NCBI GenBank assembly: GCA_017959485.1
Contig: JAGDAM010000037.1
Span: forward strand, 1-7,167
Source of the DNA: Clostridia bacterium
GTDB taxonomy: Bacteria > Bacillota_A > Clostridia > Oscillospirales > CAG-272
Length of the DNA: 7,167 nt
Direction: 5' to 3'
A program made the translations under genes and the position numbers. The number at the start of each line of letters is the position of its first letter. Position 1 is the first letter of the stretch. The notes under the pieces are model-generated. The model saw only the letters and a list, made by a program, of their open reading frames with translations. It did not search any database and was not told the DNA's origin. This document shows, piece by piece, positions 4,774-7,167 of this stretch.

Positions 4774-6231
4774 GTGTCTCTCAAAAAAAGCGGAAAAAAG
4801 ATAAAGAAGCGCAAAAGCGTCGACCGGCATCACAGGGCGGTATCGCTCACTCCGGGATTCGCCGTCTGGGTCGCGGTCTGGGTCGCCGGACTCATCTTTA
4901 CACAGATGCTTCGCTCACCCGCTTCAAGCATTGTTTTCGGCTTTATAAACGCAGTGCCGGTCGCCGGACTGATCTACGCGCTGATCTCGCGCAGAGCGCT
5001 CCGGATCTATCTGACCGACGACAGCAAAACCGCCGAAAAAAACCGGGAGTTCGACTACGAATTCCGCATCTACAACGAGTCGATTCTTCCCTTCCCATTC
5101 ACCGACGCCGAAGTCGTGCTGCCCCGGGAGGACAGTGTGCGATGCTCGGCGAGGTTTGTCCGCATCTCGCTCCCGCCCCTCTGCGACTATAACGTTAACA
5201 ACCGCGTCACTTTCAGATTCCGCGGAACCTACGAGATAGGCGTATCGGCGTTTTACGTATACGATTTCTTCAGAATCATACGCGTAAGATCGGATATCGG
5301 CCTGTACGAGAGGGTATACGTTCTTCCCCGCCGACTCAATCTGAAGGAGGACGAAAGCCGCACGGTGTCCGACTCCTCCAAACGGACGAGCAAAACGCCC
5401 AACTCCTACGAAAAGATCGAGATCTCGGATATCCGCGAATACCGTCCGGGCGATCCGCTCAAGAGCGTCCACTGGAAGCTTTCCTCCAAGACCGAGGAAC
5501 TGATCGTGCGCGACTACAACACCGGCTCGGTCGACCGCGCCGTGATTTTCGCCGACCTGTCGACCCACTTCCCGACCGAGGCGCCGCTCAAGACGCCCGA
5601 AGAGGTCTACGAGGAAGCGCGGGCCGCCGGCCGGCTTAAGCACCCGGTCTCCGCCTCGGGCGAAGCTCCCGCACCCGACGTCTCACGGCTTGTCAGCGAC
5701 GACGCCTACCGCGACATGAACGAATACTGCGCCGACGGAGTCGTCGAACTCGCCGTCGCGGCCGTCCTTCGCGAACTGCGCGACGGAAAGACCGTGACCC
5801 TCGTCTGGTTCGACAGCCGCGCTGATCTCGGCGCCGAGATAGACGAGCGGCGCGGCACCGACGACTTCGACGAAATCTTCGGGCTCTTTGCGACGGCTCC
5901 CGCGTCGCCGGCCGAACACACGCCGGCGTCTCTGACCGCGCTCGTCTCGGATTCGGAGGACGCGAAGTTTATCTTCGTGCTCCCGACGCTCGACGACGCC
6001 ACGGTCTCCGGACTCTGCTCGATGTCGGGACTCACGTCGTCATCTTCCGAGAACGTGAACGACGTCATAGTCTATACCGCCACCGAAAGATACGCTTTCC
6101 CCGAAGAACGCGAAAGATATTACGAATTCTGCGCGTCGCAGCTTGCGGACAACGGCCTGCGGCTTGTAAAAGCCGACCTGAACGACTCCGGCGATGACGG
6201 AGAAATCGAAGAAGAGGAGGAAACGGTATGA
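4774..6231 (+). CDS. DUF58-domain membrane-anchored protein (vWA-like)
   Basis: A 485-residue partner of the MoxR ATPase. A Lys-rich cytoplasmic start (2-22) leads into two membrane helices at about 29-46 and 52-72, then a beta-rich region. The DUF58 signature follows: DIREYRPGDPLKSVHWKLSS (219-238), then LIVRDY (243-248). A vWA-like fold follows with AVIFADLS (256-263); the metal-site pattern DxSxS is degenerate, reading Asp261, Ser263, His265. About 50 residues (265-315, rich in Pro, Ala and Glu) appear inserted before the next helix, compared with the compact family layout. The C-terminus is an acidic tail (GEIEEEEETV). The start is GTG at 4774, the only reasonable start near the MoxR stop. 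Its ribosome site is weak, so translation probably depends on coupling to moxR. It overlaps the next gene by ATGA. Confidence 0.92.
   Translation: MSLKKSGKKIKKRKSVDRHHRAVSLTPGFAVWVAVWVAGLIFTQMLRSPASSIVFGFINAVPVAGLIYALISRRALRIYLTDDSKTAEKNREFDYEFRIYNESILPFPFTDAEVVLPREDSVRCSARFVRISLPPLCDYNVNNRVTFRFRGTYEIGVSAFYVYDFFRIIRVRSDIGLYERVYVLPRRLNLKEDESRTVSDSSKRTSKTPNSYEKIEISDIREYRPGDPLKSVHWKLSSKTEELIVRDYNTGSVDRAVIFADLSTHFPTEAPLKTPEEVYEEARAAGRLKHPVSASGEAPAPDVSRLVSDDAYRDMNEYCADGVVELAVAAVLRELRDGKTVTLVWFDSRADLGAEIDERRGTDDFDEIFGLFATAPASPAEHTPASLTALVSDSEDAKFIFVLPTLDDATVSGLCSMSGLTSSSSENVNDVIVYTATERYAFPEERERYYEFCASQLADNGLRLVKADLNDSGDDGEIEEEEETV
6215..6220 (+). promoter_or_regulatory. Shine-Dalgarno of the third MoxR-operon gene, inside DUF58
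   Basis: AGGAGG lies 7 nt before the ATG at 6228 and is embedded in the codons for the acidic Glu tail of the DUF58 protein. It fixes the start of the downstream gene and fits coupled translation through the ATGA overlap. Confidence 0.85.
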
Positions 6232-7167
6232 CCGACGAAGTACTGAAGACCGTTCCTCCGGTCGACGCGCCCGCCGCGACCGACCCGGACAAAAAACAGG
6301 TTGCCGCCGAGAAGCGGCGTGAACGCGCCGCGAAAAAAGAAAAAGACCGGCTCTGGCGCGAATACGTCAGGGGACTGAAAGTCCGTCCCGAGTCCGAGAA
6401 GCGGATGATCTGCCCTCCCGACCGGGCGACTTTCACGAAAGGCAAGACGGTTCGGGGATATATCAGCCGTATCGCGGTCATCATTTTTGCCGCATTCGGC
6501 GTCTCGTTCCTCCTCTGCAACGCTTTCGCGATCGGCGAAGGCGCGGACGGGCTCTCGCCCGGCTGGCGGCTGTTCCTCTGCTCGGTGCTCTTCACCGCGC
6601 TCGTCTCGCTCACGCAGATTCTGAAGCCGCGCGCCGCGGCAATACCCGCCGGAACGCTGATTACGCTCGGCGTCTTCATCCTGTTTTTCCTCCCCGACCC
6701 GTTCGTCAGGATGTTCGAATCGGCGATCGCGGGATATAACAGCGCTCTCGACCATCTGACAAAAGTCGGATTTTACGCCGCATATCAGAGCCGGATAGAA
6801 TATGCCTACACCACCGGCAGCGAGTCCGAACTCGCCCTCCGCGCTCTGGTGGCGGTCGCCTTCATATACAGCTCGGTCTATTCGCTCTCGCTCGCGAAGC
6901 GCACGAACCTGGCGAAACTGATTCCGGCGGTGATCCTGTCGGTCGCGACTCCGGCCCTCGTCTTCATATACAATATTTCGAGATCGAACTGGAGCATTTC
7001 AATAACCGCAGCCGCCTTTGCCGCGATTCTCACGCTCGCCGCGTACGATATCATCTTCAGCGGGCGCAGGAAATCGAAGAAGACGACTTCCGCGAATCTG
7101 CTCTATCCCGAAAACGATGAAATCATTCCCGCCCGTGAGCGCCGTCGCCTGAAAAAAGAGCGGAAAC
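6228..7167 (+). CDS. TgpA-like multi-helix membrane protein, N-terminal part (probable transglutaminase-like), 3' truncated
   Basis: The open frame runs from the ATG at 6228 to the window end without a stop, giving 313 complete codons. Residues 20-48 are a very charged Lys/Arg/Glu stretch (EKRRERAAKKEKDRLWREY) that may form a cytoplasmic helix. Six membrane helices follow at about 82-102, 115-132, 138-158, 202-222, 231-251 and 258-278, with an outward loop of about 40 residues between helices 3 and 4. After helix 6 comes a basic tail (GRRKSKKT, ERRRLKKERK). In MoxR-DUF58 operons this position is usually held by a TgpA-like protein with an N-terminal helix bundle followed by an extracytoplasmic transglutaminase domain. 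The Cys-His-Asp domain would be beyond the window, so the transglutaminase assignment rests on gene order and topology only. Confidence 0.82.
   Translation, partial: MTDEVLKTVPPVDAPAATDPDKKQVAAEKRRERAAKKEKDRLWREYVRGLKVRPESEKRMICPPDRATFTKGKTVRGYISRIAVIIFAAFGVSFLLCNAFAIGEGADGLSPGWRLFLCSVLFTALVSLTQILKPRAAAIPAGTLITLGVFILFFLPDPFVRMFESAIAGYNSALDHLTKVGFYAAYQSRIEYAYTTGSESELALRALVAVAFIYSSVYSLSLAKRTNLAKLIPAVILSVATPALVFIYNISRSNWSISITAAAFAAILTLAAYDIIFSGRRKSKKTTSANLLYPENDEIIPARERRRLKKERK

Noticed and set aside
4924..5643. 239-residue open frame antisense to the DUF58 gene
   Set aside because: Antisense shadow of a well-supported coding frame; no domain signature.
6065..6755. Two open frames of about 205-210 residues antisense to the third MoxR-operon gene
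   Set aside because: Their composition is that of reverse-strand shadows. The plus-strand frame has a strong ribosome site, an ATGA overlap and membrane helices.

Overview
The window looks like a chromosomal piece of a GC-rich, probably uncultured Bacillota of the Clostridia type. This is an inference from strong Shine-Dalgarno sites (GGAGGA, AGGAGG), AT-rich intergenic DNA between GC-rich genes, the style of the HD-domain and MoxR/DUF58 proteins, and small hairpin-forming repeats. I cannot place it at genus level.

Layout. (1) 1-618, plus strand: 3' end of a P1B-type heavy-metal ATPase, most likely of the Zn/Cd/Pb class. (2) 619-1251: a gene-free stretch where two transcription units converge. 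It holds a composite array of mini-hairpins (632-874), copy 1 of a roughly 170-bp TTAA-bounded MITE-like element (884-1051), a loose inverted repeat, and a tract of 7-nt tandem repeats. I found no canonical intrinsic terminator in it. (3) 1252-3420, minus strand: a tightly packed four-gene operon read from right to left. Its genes are an HD-domain phosphohydrolase-like protein, two unrecognised four-helix membrane proteins, and a small cupin. (4) 3421-3777: divergent intergenic region with back-to-back sigma-A-like promoters. Copy 2 of the MITE-like element lies between the minus-strand promoter and the HD gene. (5) 3778-7167, plus strand: a MoxR AAA+ ATPase, a DUF58 protein, and a large membrane protein that runs off the window. 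This is the classic MoxR-DUF58-transglutaminase order.

How the genes work together. MoxR ATPases paired with DUF58 proteins (vWA-like) and TgpA-like membrane transglutaminases are thought to act as a chaperone or remodelling module at the cell envelope. The three plus-strand genes share one promoter and are closely spaced, with a 12-nt gap and then an ATGA overlap. The minus-strand operon is also coupled (TGA-T-ATG, then a TTGA overlap), but its joint function is unknown.

The most notable signal is the pair of MITE-like elements. Both begin and end with TTAA and share terminal and internal stems whose bases differ between copies in a compensatory way. One copy lies so that the predicted transcription start of the HD operon falls almost exactly at the element's edge, which would make the element the operon's 5' leader RNA.
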